This document shows, piece by piece, positions 35,720 to 44,314 of a stretch of DNA of 64,000 bases. The notes below the pieces were generated by a model, which worked only from the letters and a program-made list of their open reading frames with translations, was not told where the DNA came from and did not search any database. The stretch comes from Cytophagales bacterium (GTDB lineage: Bacteria; Bacteroidota; Bacteroidia; Cytophagales; Flammeovirgaceae): contig JANWWC010000001.1 in assembly GCA_025056215.1 (NCBI GenBank), positions 744,001 through 808,000 of the forward strand, given 5' to 3'. Within the stretch, counting starts at the first letter, position 1. The number at the start of each line of letters is the position of its first letter. The translations under genes and the position numbers were made by a program.

Positions 35720-37396
35720 TCATTGAAGAGCTTTATATTTAATTCTTTTAGGTATTAGTTCTCCGAGTTCTTCTCTTCGCTTGGCTTCATAATCTGAGTA
35801 GTTTCCTTCGAACCAACGAACTTTTGAGTCTCCTTCAAAAGCAAGAATGTGGGTAGCAACCCTATCCAAAAACCAACGGTCATGGCTAATAATTACAGCA
35901 CAGCCTGCAAAATTTTCTAATGCTTCCTCTAACGCGCGCAATGTATTAACATCCAAATCGTTTGTAGGCTCATCTAACAACAACACATTTGCTCCTTGTT
36001 TAAGAGTCATTGCTAAATGGACGCGGTTTCTTTCGCCACCTGAAAGATTTCTTACTTTTTTATTTTGGTCAGCACCCGAAAAGTTAAATTTACTGACGTA
36101 AGCGCGAGAATTCACTTCTCTTCCTCCAATTTTAATGGTTTCTTCTCCTCCTGAAATAACCTCCCAAACTGTCTTATCAGGGTCTAAATTGTCGTGTTCC
36201 TGATCGACATAAGCAATCTGAACAGAAGGTCCGATCTCTATAGTTCCTTTATCAGGTTTGAGCTGTCCAGTAATAAGTTTAAACAAAGTAGTTTTGCCAG
36301 CGCCATTAGGTCCGATGACACCCACAATACCAGCAGGAGGCAGATTAAAATCCAGATTTTCGTACAGAAGCTTATTTCCAAAAGCTTTCGAAACCCCTTT
36401 AGCGACAATCACTTTGTCTCCCAAACGAGGTCCTGGAGGAATAAAAAGTTCTAATTTCGCTTCTTTTTCTTTGACTTCTTCAGATAATAATTTCTCATAT
36501 GCCGATAAACGCGCTTTTGACTTGGCTTGTCGAGCTTTTGGGGACATTCGAACCCATTCTAACTCTCTCTCTAAAGCTTTTTGACGTTTAGATTCAGTTT
36601 TCTCTTCAATCTCTAAACGTTTGCGCTTTTGTTCTAACCAAGAAGAATAATTTCCTTTCCAAGGAATTCCCTCGCCCCTATCGAGTTCTAATATCCAGCC
36701 AGCGACATTATCCAAAAAATACCGGTCGTGAGTAACTGCAATTACTGTTCCTTTGTATTTTTGGAGATGCTGCTCAAGCCATTCCACTGATTCTGCATCT
36801 AAATGGTTGGTTGGTTCATCGAGCAACAACACATCAGGCTCTTGTAGAAGCAAGCGACACAAGGCCACTCGGCGCTTTTCTCCTCCTGAACAATGAGCAA
36901 TTAACTGATCTTCAGGCGGACACCGCAATGCGTCCATCGCGCGTTCCAGTCTGTGATCTAAATCCCATGCCCCTAAACGGTCTAATTTTTCTTGTACTTC
37001 TCCTTGTCGAGCAATAAGCGACTCCATTTTTTCAGGGTCGTTTATCACATCTTCATCAGCAAATCGCGCATTGATTTGATCAAACTCTTTAAGAAGACAA
37101 GCAATTTCATGAACTCCCTCCATCACTACTTCTTTAACTGTTTTAGAAGGATCGAGTTGAGGTTCTTGCTCCAAATATCCGACAGAATAGCCTGGCGAAA
37201 ATACTACTTCTCCCTGATACGATTTATCAATCCCTGCTATAATGCGCAATAAAGTAGATTTCCCTGAGCCATTCAGACCTATGACACCTATTTTAGCTCC
37301 GTAAAAAAATGATAAATAAATATCCTTTAATATCTGACGCTGAGGCGGTACGATTTTACTCACCTTTTGCATCGAAAAAATAATGGTTTCACTCAT
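35720..37396 (-). CDS. ettA: Energy-dependent translational throttle protein EttA (ABC-F)
   Basis: 558 residues; a soluble ABC-F ATPase that binds the ribosomal E site and gates translation by ATP level. Two ABC domains: the first has GLNGSGKST near 40, signature CSGGEKRR and LLLDEPTNHLD near 200; the second has GPNGAGKTT near 359, LSGGERNR and LLLDEPTNDLD near 477. The arm and P-site tRNA-interaction linker (about 250-320) are present. Length matches EttA rather than Uup. It is divergent from mraZ across a 379-base gap. Confidence 0.94.
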   Translation of the reverse strand: MSETIIFSMQKVSKIVPPQRQILKDIYLSFFYGAKIGVIGLNGSGKSTLLRIIAGIDKSYQGEVVFSPGYSVGYLEQEPQLDPSKTVKEVVMEGVHEIACLLKEFDQINARFADEDVINDPEKMESLIARQGEVQEKLDRLGAWDLDHRLERAMDALRCPPEDQLIAHCSGGEKRRVALCRLLLQEPDVLLLDEPTNHLDAESVEWLEQHLQKYKGTVIAVTHDRYFLDNVAGWILELDRGEGIPWKGNYSSWLEQKRKRLEIEEKTESKRQKALERELEWVRMSPKARQAKSKARLSAYEKLLSEEVKEKEAKLELFIPPGPRLGDKVIVAKGVSKAFGNKLLYENLDFNLPPAGIVGVIGPNGAGKTTLFKLITGQLKPDKGTIEIGPSVQIAYVDQEHDNLDPDKTVWEVISGGEETIKIGGREVNSRAYVSKFNFSGADQNKKVRNLSGGERNRVHLAMTLKQGANVLLLDEPTNDLDVNTLRALEEALENFAGCAVIISHDRWFLDRVATHILAFEGDSKVRWFEGNYSDYEAKRREELGELIPKRIKYKALQ

Positions 37397-37510
37397 ATAA
37401 TATTGTTGCAGTTATTCTTTCAATTATACGCACAAATTTAAAATACTAAAAATTTCGAATACAAAACAAACCTACTTTAAAAAAACCTGATAAGTACAAC
37501 TTTATAAAAA

Positions 37511-37545
37511 GGTAAAAAAGTGGAAAAAAATGGTAATTTGTGGTA
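37511..37545 (+). promoter_or_regulatory. MraZ-binding box array (10-bp period)
   Basis: GG at 37511 and TGG at 37521, 37531 and 37541, spaced exactly 10 bases apart with A/T-rich spacers. MraZ proteins bind such short G-rich direct repeats with one-helical-turn spacing upstream of their own gene. The array ends about 20 bases before the -7 element, a position suited to autorepression. Confidence 0.6.
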
Positions 37546-37565
37546 GGAATTTTAAAATTTCTTTT

Positions 37566-37573
37566 TATATTTG
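37566..37573 (+). promoter_or_regulatory. Candidate mraZ promoter -7 element
   Basis: TATATTTG matches TAnnTTTG exactly. The nearest TTTG upstream (37537-37540) is 25 bases away, longer than the usual 19-21, and overlaps the MraZ box array. The predicted start near 37580 implies a leader of about 195 bases. Confidence 0.45.
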
Positions 37574-37661
37574 TCGTATGAACTATGCAACTATTTATTG
37601 TACCAAACGCAAAACTCGAAAACTAAATTCATTAGCCATACATTAAACCAAATAATTCCTT

Positions 37662-37698
37662 AAAGAGAAGAAAGGAGCTTTGTTTCTTTCTTCTTTTT
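37662..37698 (+). terminator. Terminator-like hairpin inside the mraZ leader
   Basis: Perfect 9-bp arms AGAAGAAAG (37666-37674) and CTTTCTTCT (37686-37694), 11-base loop, followed by TTTT that can also pair with the preceding AAAG. It lies between the promoter and the mraZ ATG, so it would act as an attenuator if it forms during transcription; the stem is A/G-rich and only moderately stable. Confidence 0.4.
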
Positions 37699-37750
37699 AC
37701 TTATGAACCAACATTTAATTGAACTATGCAATAAATAAATAAATAAAATG

Positions 37751-37766
37751 TTCCACTTTTTTCCAC
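37751..37766 (-). promoter_or_regulatory. Second, inverted MraZ-type box pair at the mraZ start
   Basis: TTCCAC at 37751-37756 and again at 37761-37766, exactly 10 bases apart, are the reverse complement of the GTGGAA-type boxes upstream. They end about 10 bases before the ATG. Confidence 0.45.
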
Positions 37767-37775
37767 CTTAAAAAT

Positions 37776-38300
37776 ATGATAAAAGGTTTTTTTGGTGAAT
37801 ACGAATGCAAACTCGACGACAAAAATCGTCTAGTGCTTCCTGCTCGCCTAAAATCCGAAATTACTAGTGAAAACAATGAAGAAGAAATTACTCTTATCCT
37901 GTGTAAAGGTTTCGAACCATGTTTAAATCTTTATCTACCCTCTACATGGGAAAGTGTCATATTAGAAAAAATGCGCCAGCTAGACTTCTACCACTCAGAA
38001 CACAGGGCCTTACAACGAACCTTTTTAGGAGGAAGCACAGAGGTTAGCATGGATAAAACAGGCCGCATTTTATTGCCTCGACTTATGCAAAAATACGCTC
38101 TCCTTGAAAAAGACCTGCTTATTGTAGGAGTAGATCAACGCATTGAAATTTGGAATCCTGATAAATATCAAGAATACATTCTTACAGGAGAACAATTCTC
38201 ACAAGCAGCACACGAATACCTTACTAAGCCTACTATCCAACCTATTTCAAAAGTATTTAATATCAGTTTGCAAGAAAATCAGTCAAAGGCAGTAGATTAG
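37776..38300 (+). CDS. mraZ: Transcriptional regulator MraZ
   Basis: 174 residues, slightly longer than the usual 140-155. Two SpoVT/AbrB-like half-sites form the fold: FFGEYECKLDDKNRLVLPARLK near 4-25 and FLGGSTEVSMDKTGRILLPRLM near 84-105, both with the D-x-(K/T)-x-R-(L/I)-(V/L)-L-P signature. MraZ binds box repeats upstream of the division/cell-wall cluster and controls it. Here rsmH (mraW) and ftsL do not follow; the next gene is a SerC-like aminotransferase 8 bases downstream. Box arrays in the leader fit autoregulation. Confidence 0.93.
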   Translation: MIKGFFGEYECKLDDKNRLVLPARLKSEITSENNEEEITLILCKGFEPCLNLYLPSTWESVILEKMRQLDFYHSEHRALQRTFLGGSTEVSMDKTGRILLPRLMQKYALLEKDLLIVGVDQRIEIWNPDKYQEYILTGEQFSQAAHEYLTKPTIQPISKVFNISLQENQSKAVD

Positions 38301-38308
38301 CGCGCAAA

Positions 38309-39397
38309 TTGAAGCCTTATATGAAATACTATTACCTAACTCCTGGACCTAGCGAGCTTTATTTCACTGTTCCTCAGCATATTCAAACGGCTCTCAGTCA
38401 TGATATATGCTCTATTTCTCATCGAAGTGCAAAATTTCAGGAAATTTTCAAGGAAGCTGTTAACAATTTGAAAACTCTTTTAAATATTCCTGATGATTTT
38501 TACGTCGTATTTACGGGCTCAGCTAACGAAATATGGGAGAGAATCATTCAAAATTGCGTGAGAAATTACGTATTCCACTTAATAAACGGCTCTTTTTCAA
38601 AGCGATTTTACGAGACATCATTAGAACTCGGCAAAAAAGCGCTCTCTTCAGAAGTTCCCTTTGGAAAAGGATTTGAGGATGTTAGCTCTTTGAAAATTCC
38701 TGATGAAGTAGAAATGATTTGTATTACACATAACGAAACAAGTTCAGGAGTTAGCATGCCATTAGAAGATATTTACACCTTACGCAAGCACTACCCCGAA
38801 AAACTAATTGTAGTAGATGCAGTCTCTTCTCTTCCTTATCCTGATTTCGATTATCGTCTGATTGACTCAGTATTTTTTTCTGTACAAAAGGGTTTTGGGC
38901 TCCCTGCAGGTCTGGGCGTATGGATATTCAATCAACGATGTGTAGAAAAAGCTCTTGCCCTCCAAAAAGAAGGGATTTGTATTGGAACTTACCACAAAAT
39001 TCCTGAGTTGATTGAAAAAGCCTCAAAATATCAGACTCCTGAAACTCCTAATGTTCTTGGAATTTATTTGTTAGGAAAAGTTTGCAGCGATATGCTCTCT
39101 AAAGGAATTCAAACCATTCGCAAAGAAACTGCCTATAAAGCCACCTTGCTTTATCAACGATTGTCAGAGCATTCTTTCTTAAGACCTGCTGTTGAGAACC
39201 CTTCCCATCGCTCTTCCACTGTTATCGTAGCGCACATCACCGACGGTAGAACTTCAGAAGAAATTATCAACCTTTATAAACCTCACGGCTTCATCCTGGG
39301 GAAAGGATACGGAAAAGCAAAAGATACACAAATTCGCATCGCCAACTTCCCTACTTTTTCCAAAGAATTATTTGAAAAATTATCGGATATTTTATAA
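38309..39397 (+). CDS. Class V aminotransferase (SerC-like)
   Basis: 362 residues; PLP-dependent fold type I. The N-terminus YYLTPGPSELYF resembles phosphoserine aminotransferase, and the PLP lysine lies in FFSVQKGFGLPAGLG near 198. Asp of the VVDAVSS motif near 171 contacts the PLP ring nitrogen. It is likely phosphoserine:2-oxoglutarate aminotransferase (serC) or an alanine-glyoxylate-type enzyme; sequence alone does not decide. No serA neighbour is present. It probably shares the mraZ transcript, with a gap of 8 bases. Confidence 0.8.
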   Translation: MKPYMKYYYLTPGPSELYFTVPQHIQTALSHDICSISHRSAKFQEIFKEAVNNLKTLLNIPDDFYVVFTGSANEIWERIIQNCVRNYVFHLINGSFSKRFYETSLELGKKALSSEVPFGKGFEDVSSLKIPDEVEMICITHNETSSGVSMPLEDIYTLRKHYPEKLIVVDAVSSLPYPDFDYRLIDSVFFSVQKGFGLPAGLGVWIFNQRCVEKALALQKEGICIGTYHKIPELIEKASKYQTPETPNVLGIYLLGKVCSDMLSKGIQTIRKETAYKATLLYQRLSEHSFLRPAVENPSHRSSTVIVAHITDGRTSEEIINLYKPHGFILGKGYGKAKDTQIRIANFPTFSKELFEKLSDIL

Positions 39398-39427
39398 GAA
39401 TTTCAAAGAAATACATTTCTAAAAAAA

Positions 39428-39449
39428 GCCTTGCAAAAGCAAGGCCTTT
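39428..39449. terminator. Bidirectional terminator between aminotransferase and rpoB
   Basis: Perfect 7-bp stem GCCTTGC (39428-39434) / GCAAGGC (39439-39445) with an AAAA loop, flanked by seven A on the left and CTTTT on the right. It therefore has a U-tract in both directions and serves both convergent genes. Confidence 0.8.
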
Positions 39450-39454
39450 TAAAA

Positions 39455-42400
39455 TTATGAGAGTGTAATTTCGAGAGCTAATCCTCGTAATTCATGAACT
39501 AATACGTTAAACGACTCTGGAACGTTAGGCTTAGGCATGTTCTCGCCTTTTGCAATTGCTTCATATACCTTAGAGCGTCCCACAACGTCGTCAGATTTAA
39601 CGGTAAGAATTTCTTGCAGTATATGTGCCGCTCCGAAGGCTTCTAATGCCCATACTTCCATTTCTCCGAATCGTTGTCCTCCAAACTGCGCTTTGCCACC
39701 TAGTGGTTGTTGAGTAATAAGAGAATAAGGTCCAATTGAACGCGCGTGCATTTTATCATCCACTAAGTGAGCAAGTTTCAGCATATAAATTACGCCGACG
39801 GTTACAGGCTGATCGAAAGGCTCTCCTGTTAAGCCATCATATAAGATAGTTCTTCCGTAAGGAGGCAAGCCTGCTTCTTTCATTTCGGCGAGTACATCTT
39901 CTTCAGATGCACCATCAAATATTGGAGTAGCGTATTTTCTACCAAGTTTCTGACCTGCCCATCCTAAAATAGTTTCGTAAATCTGCCCAATGTTCATCCG
40001 AGAAGGAACTCCTAGAGGATTTAGCACGATATCCATTGGAGTACCATCCTCCAAGAAAGGCATATCTTCCTCGCGCACGATCTTCGCTACTACTCCTTTA
40101 TTTCCGTGTCGTCCGGCCATTTTATCTCCTACTTTTAGCTTGCGCTTTTTCGCAACATATACTTTTGCTAGTTTAAGAATACCTGAAGGAAGTTCGTCTC
40201 CTACCTCTATTGCAAATCGCTCGCGCTTAAATCTGGCAGTTATTTCATTGCGTCTTCGAATATAGTTTTTAACTAATTTTTCTACATAAAGATTGATTTC
40301 TGGGTCATCTGTCCAACCACTTAAATTTACATCAGCAATAAAGTTCACTTCTTCAGGTACTTCATAAGCGCTTTCATCGCGATAAAGATTTTTTTCAGGG
40401 AATAAGTTTTCTTTTATGTTGGAGTAGTTGAATTTAACTCCTTTGCTAATCACCTCTTCGCCGAATTTGTGCTTTACTCCTTGGGAAATGCGTCCTTCTA
40501 AAAGTTGAGTAAGTTTTTGAATAGCCGTTGCGCGCAAAGCAGAAAGTTCTTTTGCGTAACTTTGTTTAAGTTGCTCCACCTCCTTCTTAGCTTTCAAGCG
40601 CATTTCTTTATCTTTTCGCGGACGCGAAAAGAGTTTAGTATCGATGACAACTCCCTCTAAAGAAGCAGGAGCTTTGAGAGAGGCGTCTTTTACATCACCT
40701 GCTTTATCGCCAAAAATTGCGCGCAAAAGTTTTTCTTCAGGAGTTGGATCTGTTTCTCCTTTAGGGGTAATCTTTCCGATGAGAATATCTTGCTCGCGCA
40801 CTATCGAACCTACGCGCACAATGCCATTTTCGTCGAGGTGTTTTACAGATTCTTCACTTACGTTCGGAATCTCGGGGGTAAGTTCTTCTTCTCCTCGCTT
40901 AGTATCGCGCACTTCTAAATCGAACTCTTCAATATGAATAGAAGTAAAGATATCTTCTTTAATAACGCGCTCAGAGATTACGATAGCATCTTCAAAGTTA
41001 TAGCCTTGCCAAGGCATGAAGGCTACTAAAAGGTTTCGACCTAAAGCAAGTTCACCTTTTTCAGTAGCATATCCTTCTACTAGCACGTCACCCTTTTTTA
41101 CGCGCTGTCCTACCTTTACAATAGGCCTATGATTGATGCATGTATCCTGGTTAGTTCTTCTAAATTTGGTAAGCTTATGTTCTACAATTTCATCATCAAA
41201 AGATACAATCTTGTCAAGTTCAGAAAGGTCGTACTTGATTTTAATCACATTTGCATCTACGTACACCACCTCTCCATCTCCTTGAGCATAGAGCAAAGTT
41301 TTAGAGTCTAACGCTACACGCCTTTCAAGACCTGTTCCCACAATAGGAGCTTCAGGTCTCAAGAGAGGAACTGCTTGACGCTGCATATTAGAACCCATAA
41401 GAGCACGGTTAGCATCATCGTGCTCAAGGAATGGAATAAGAGAAGCTGCTACGGAAACAATTTGATTAGGTGCCACGTCCATATAATCCAGTTGAGAAGG
41501 AGAAACCAAGGGGAAATCTCCCTCAAATCGAGCTTTTACTAATTCTTCTAAAAAGTTACCTTCATCATCAATAGGAGCTTTAGCTTGAGCAATGTTTTTT
41601 TGGTCTTCTTCTTCTGCGCTCAAGTAAACCACAGAATCCAGATCTACTTTTCCATTTTTAACAACGCGATAAGGCGTTTCAATAAAGCCCATTTCATTTA
41701 CTTTAGCAAACACACATAAAGAGGAAATGAGCCCAATATTAGGACCTTCTGGCGTTTCAATAGTACACAAGCGGCCATAGTGAGTATAATGAACATCTCT
41801 CACTTCAAATCCAGCACGCTCTCGACTCAGTCCACCGGGTCCTAAAGCAGAAACGCGACGTTTATGCGTAATTTCGGCTAAAGGATTAGTTTGGTCCATG
41901 AACTGAGAGAGCTGATTGGTACCAAAAAAAGTATTTATAACAGACGATAAAGTGCGCGCATTAATCAAATCCACAGGTTTGAAGTCTTCGTTATCTCGAA
42001 CGTTCATGCGTTCTTTGATAGTTCTAGCCATACGCGCCAATCCTACACCAAATTGGCCGTAAAGTTGTTCTCCTACAGTTCTTACGCGCCGATTGGACAA
42101 ATGATCGATATCATCAACATTAGCTCGAGAATTTATCAATCCGATAAGATACTTGACAATGTTAATAATATCTTCTCTTGTAAGCACTCTAATGTTGTCA
42201 TCAACATTGCTATTTAGTTTTTTGTTGATACGATAGCGCCCTACTTCTCCTAAATCGTACCTTTTATCGGAGAAGAAAAGATTTTGGATAACTTCGCGAG
42301 CTGTGTTTTCATCTGGAGCCTCTGCATTTCGAAGTTGTCGGTAAATCTGCTCTACAGCTTCTTTTTCAGAATTAGAATTATCTTTTTGAAGAGTATTATA

Positions 42401-43321
42401 AATAATCTGAAAATCAGAGATATTTACGTCTTCTTTGTGCAAAATGATGGACTTTACACCTGAACTAAGAATAATCTTGATATCTTCTTCTTCGATAATA
42501 TGATCGCGTTCTAGAAGGACTTCATGCCGCTCAATAGTAGAGTTTTCTCCTGTTTCTTCATCTACAAAATCTTCTGTCCACGTGCGCAGCACGCGAGCAG
42601 CAAGCTTTCTACCAATATAGTTTTTTAGATTGGAAGCAGTTGCTTCTACTTCTTCCGAAAGTCCGAATATATCTAAAATTTCTTTATCAGTTCCGAAACC
42701 GATTGCGCGCAGCAAGGTTGTTACAGGGAATTTTTTCTTGCGGTCAATATAAGCGTACATTACATTATTGACATCAGTAGCAAACTCAATCCATGAGCCT
42801 TTGAAAGGAATGATGCGCGCAGAATATAATTTTGTACCATTGGTATGTCTGCTTTGTGCAAAAAACACGCCCGGGGAGCGGTGTAACTGTGATACGATTA
42901 CTCGTTCAGCTCCATTGATAACAAAAGAGCCTCTTTCTGTCATGTAAGGAATATTTCCTAAGAATACTTCTTGTTCAATGGTTTGAAAATCTTCGTTATC
43001 TTCATCGTTACAAGAAAGTCTCAACTTCGCTTTTAAAGGAACAGAATAGGTTAAGCCTCTGTCTATGCATTCTTCTACAGAATACTTCGGAGGATCGATA
43101 GTATAATCGATAAATTCTAACTTGTAGTTCTCTCTCGAATCGGTGATGGGGAAATTTTCGTTAAATACTTTATAAAGCCCTTCTTGTTTACGCTTATCTG
43201 GCGGAGTATCCAATTGGAGAAACTCTCTGAATGATTTTAATTGCACATCTAAGAAATTAGGGTACTCCAGCATGCGCTTCGTAGAAGCAAAGTTTTTTCT
43301 TCCGTCTTTGAACGTTGCCAA
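39455..43321 (-). CDS. rpoB: DNA-directed RNA polymerase subunit beta
   Basis: 1288 residues, full length. Recognised by the rifampicin-pocket region ([19 protein letters not shown] and the [11 protein letters not shown] segment), [14 protein letters not shown] near the C-terminus, and the final [24 protein letters not shown] segment. The beta subunit contributes to the active site and binds rifamycins. The stop is followed at once by a terminator and a convergent gene, so rpoC does not follow. Upstream lies ispH, not rplL. The start at 43321 (ATG) gives the expected N-terminus. Confidence 0.99.
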   Translation of the reverse strand: MATFKDGRKNFASTKRMLEYPNFLDVQLKSFREFLQLDTPPDKRKQEGLYKVFNENFPITDSRENYKLEFIDYTIDPPKYSVEECIDRGLTYSVPLKAKLRLSCNDEDNEDFQTIEQEVFLGNIPYMTERGSFVINGAERVIVSQLHRSPGVFFAQSRHTNGTKLYSARIIPFKGSWIEFATDVNNVMYAYIDRKKKFPVTTLLRAIGFGTDKEILDIFGLSEEVEATASNLKNYIGRKLAARVLRTWTEDFVDEETGENSTIERHEVLLERDHIIEEEDIKIILSSGVKSIILHKEDVNISDFQIIYNTLQKDNSNSEKEAVEQIYRQLRNAEAPDENTAREVIQNLFFSDKRYDLGEVGRYRINKKLNSNVDDNIRVLTREDIINIVKYLIGLINSRANVDDIDHLSNRRVRTVGEQLYGQFGVGLARMARTIKERMNVRDNEDFKPVDLINARTLSSVINTFFGTNQLSQFMDQTNPLAEITHKRRVSALGPGGLSRERAGFEVRDVHYTHYGRLCTIETPEGPNIGLISSLCVFAKVNEMGFIETPYRVVKNGKVDLDSVVYLSAEEEDQKNIAQAKAPIDDEGNFLEELVKARFEGDFPLVSPSQLDYMDVAPNQIVSVAASLIPFLEHDDANRALMGSNMQRQAVPLLRPEAPIVGTGLERRVALDSKTLLYAQGDGEVVYVDANVIKIKYDLSELDKIVSFDDEIVEHKLTKFRRTNQDTCINHRPIVKVGQRVKKGDVLVEGYATEKGELALGRNLLVAFMPWQGYNFEDAIVISERVIKEDIFTSIHIEEFDLEVRDTKRGEEELTPEIPNVSEESVKHLDENGIVRVGSIVREQDILIGKITPKGETDPTPEEKLLRAIFGDKAGDVKDASLKAPASLEGVVIDTKLFSRPRKDKEMRLKAKKEVEQLKQSYAKELSALRATAIQKLTQLLEGRISQGVKHKFGEEVISKGVKFNYSNIKENLFPEKNLYRDESAYEVPEEVNFIADVNLSGWTDDPEINLYVEKLVKNYIRRRNEITARFKRERFAIEVGDELPSGILKLAKVYVAKKRKLKVGDKMAGRHGNKGVVAKIVREEDMPFLEDGTPMDIVLNPLGVPSRMNIGQIYETILGWAGQKLGRKYATPIFDGASEEDVLAEMKEAGLPPYGRTILYDGLTGEPFDQPVTVGVIYMLKLAHLVDDKMHARSIGPYSLITQQPLGGKAQFGGQRFGEMEVWALEAFGAAHILQEILTVKSDDVVGRSKVYEAIAKGENMPKPNVPESFNVLVHELRGLALEITLS

Positions 43322-43422
43322 GGTTGGTAAGAATTTAGGGTTTGAGAATTAATTTTTATGTTGCAAACTAAACACTTTTAGCCAGCAAATTTGAGATGAT
43401 AATTTTAAAAAAGCAAACAAAA

Positions 43423-44310
43423 TTATACAAACATTTTTTGGATGTAATCAGCTACTTGTTTCATGAGCCACATGGGTGTAGAGGTAGCCCCACAAATTCC
43501 TACTTTATCAGAGCTTTGAATCCAAGAAGGTTCTATTTCAAGTTCATTTTCTACAAAATAACTTCTCGGATTATGATGTAAGCATACCTGATAAAGAGCT
43601 CTTCCGTTAGAACTCTTTTTTCCACTCACAAAAATGACAACATCTACTTGCTGAGCAAACCTTGCCATTTGAGGTTCTCGATTAGATACTTGACGGCAAA
43701 TACTATCGTTCACGTCTAACCATTCTTCTGATATTTCTTCCAACTGAAGTTCTTCTTTCATGCGTTGTTCAATTGCAGACTTTAACTTGTAGAAGCCCTC
43801 AGTGCTTTTTGTGGTTTGACTAAACAAAAAAATAGGTCTATGAAAATCAATGCCATTTAGCTCAGACTCATCGCTTACTACTATAGCCTGATTATCAATT
43901 TGCCCATTTAAACCAATGACTTCTGGATGTTGGTCTTTGCCGTAAATGACTATTTGACCATTTTTTTGTCGAGCACGGTCATAAGCGTGCTTAATCCTAT
44001 TTTGTAGTTTTAACACCACAGGACAAGAAGCGTCTATAAGCTCTAAATTGTTTTCTATAGCAATTCTATAAGTTTCGGGTGGCTCTCCGTGTGCACGAAT
44101 CAACACTTTAGAATTTTTAAGAGTTTTTAGTTGTTCTCGGTCTATAAATCGCAATCCTTTCTCATATAATCGTTTGACTTCCATGCTATTATGCACAATA
44201 TCGCCAAGACAATAGAGCGTTCCTGACTCTTTGATTTCATCTTCTGCCATTTGAATAGCAAACTCTACCCCAAAACAATATCCCGATTTTTCATCAATAA
44301 CAATTTCCAT
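43423..44310 (-). CDS. ispH: 4-hydroxy-3-methylbut-2-enyl diphosphate reductase
   Basis: 295 residues from ATG 44310; a TTG 21 bases earlier would overlap the upstream stop and is less likely. Last enzyme of the MEP pathway, producing IPP and DMAPP with a 4Fe-4S cluster. Three cluster cysteines are visible: Cys12 (SGYCFGVEF), Cys96 (DASCPVV) and Cys205 (DSICRQVSN); the first two have the same numbers as in E. coli. GICGATSTP is near the C-terminus. It begins 4 bases after the SpoIIE phosphatase ends, so the two are likely co-transcribed. Confidence 0.95.
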   Translation of the reverse strand: MEIVIDEKSGYCFGVEFAIQMAEDEIKESGTLYCLGDIVHNSMEVKRLYEKGLRFIDREQLKTLKNSKVLIRAHGEPPETYRIAIENNLELIDASCPVVLKLQNRIKHAYDRARQKNGQIVIYGKDQHPEVIGLNGQIDNQAIVVSDESELNGIDFHRPIFLFSQTTKSTEGFYKLKSAIEQRMKEELQLEEISEEWLDVNDSICRQVSNREPQMARFAQQVDVVIFVSGKKSSNGRALYQVCLHHNPRSYFVENELEIEPSWIQSSDKVGICGATSTPMWLMKQVADYIQKMFV

Positions 44311-44314
44311 AGTT

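Larger units (their letters stand above)
37397..37775 (+). other. 379-base gene-free region: mraZ regulatory leader
   Basis: Contains no convincing gene. It holds MraZ-type boxes (37511-37543), a -7 element, a terminator-like hairpin (37666-37694 plus a T tract), a direct repeat TGAACTATGCAA at 37579-37590 and 37720-37731, and an inverted pair of TTCCAC boxes just before the mraZ ATG. A 22-codon frame from 37578 lacks any special composition and was not accepted. Confidence 0.6.

Noticed and set aside
37578-37646. 22-codon frame near the mraZ transcription start as a leader peptide
   Set aside because: Its ATG coincides with the predicted transcription start and the codons show no biased composition.
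27480-37658. A shared 16-mer (TTAAACCAAATAATTC) in the leaders of the hybrid kinase (27480-27495) and mraZ (37643-37658)
   Set aside because: In 64 kb of A/T-rich DNA about one 16-base match is expected by chance, and the flanks do not match.
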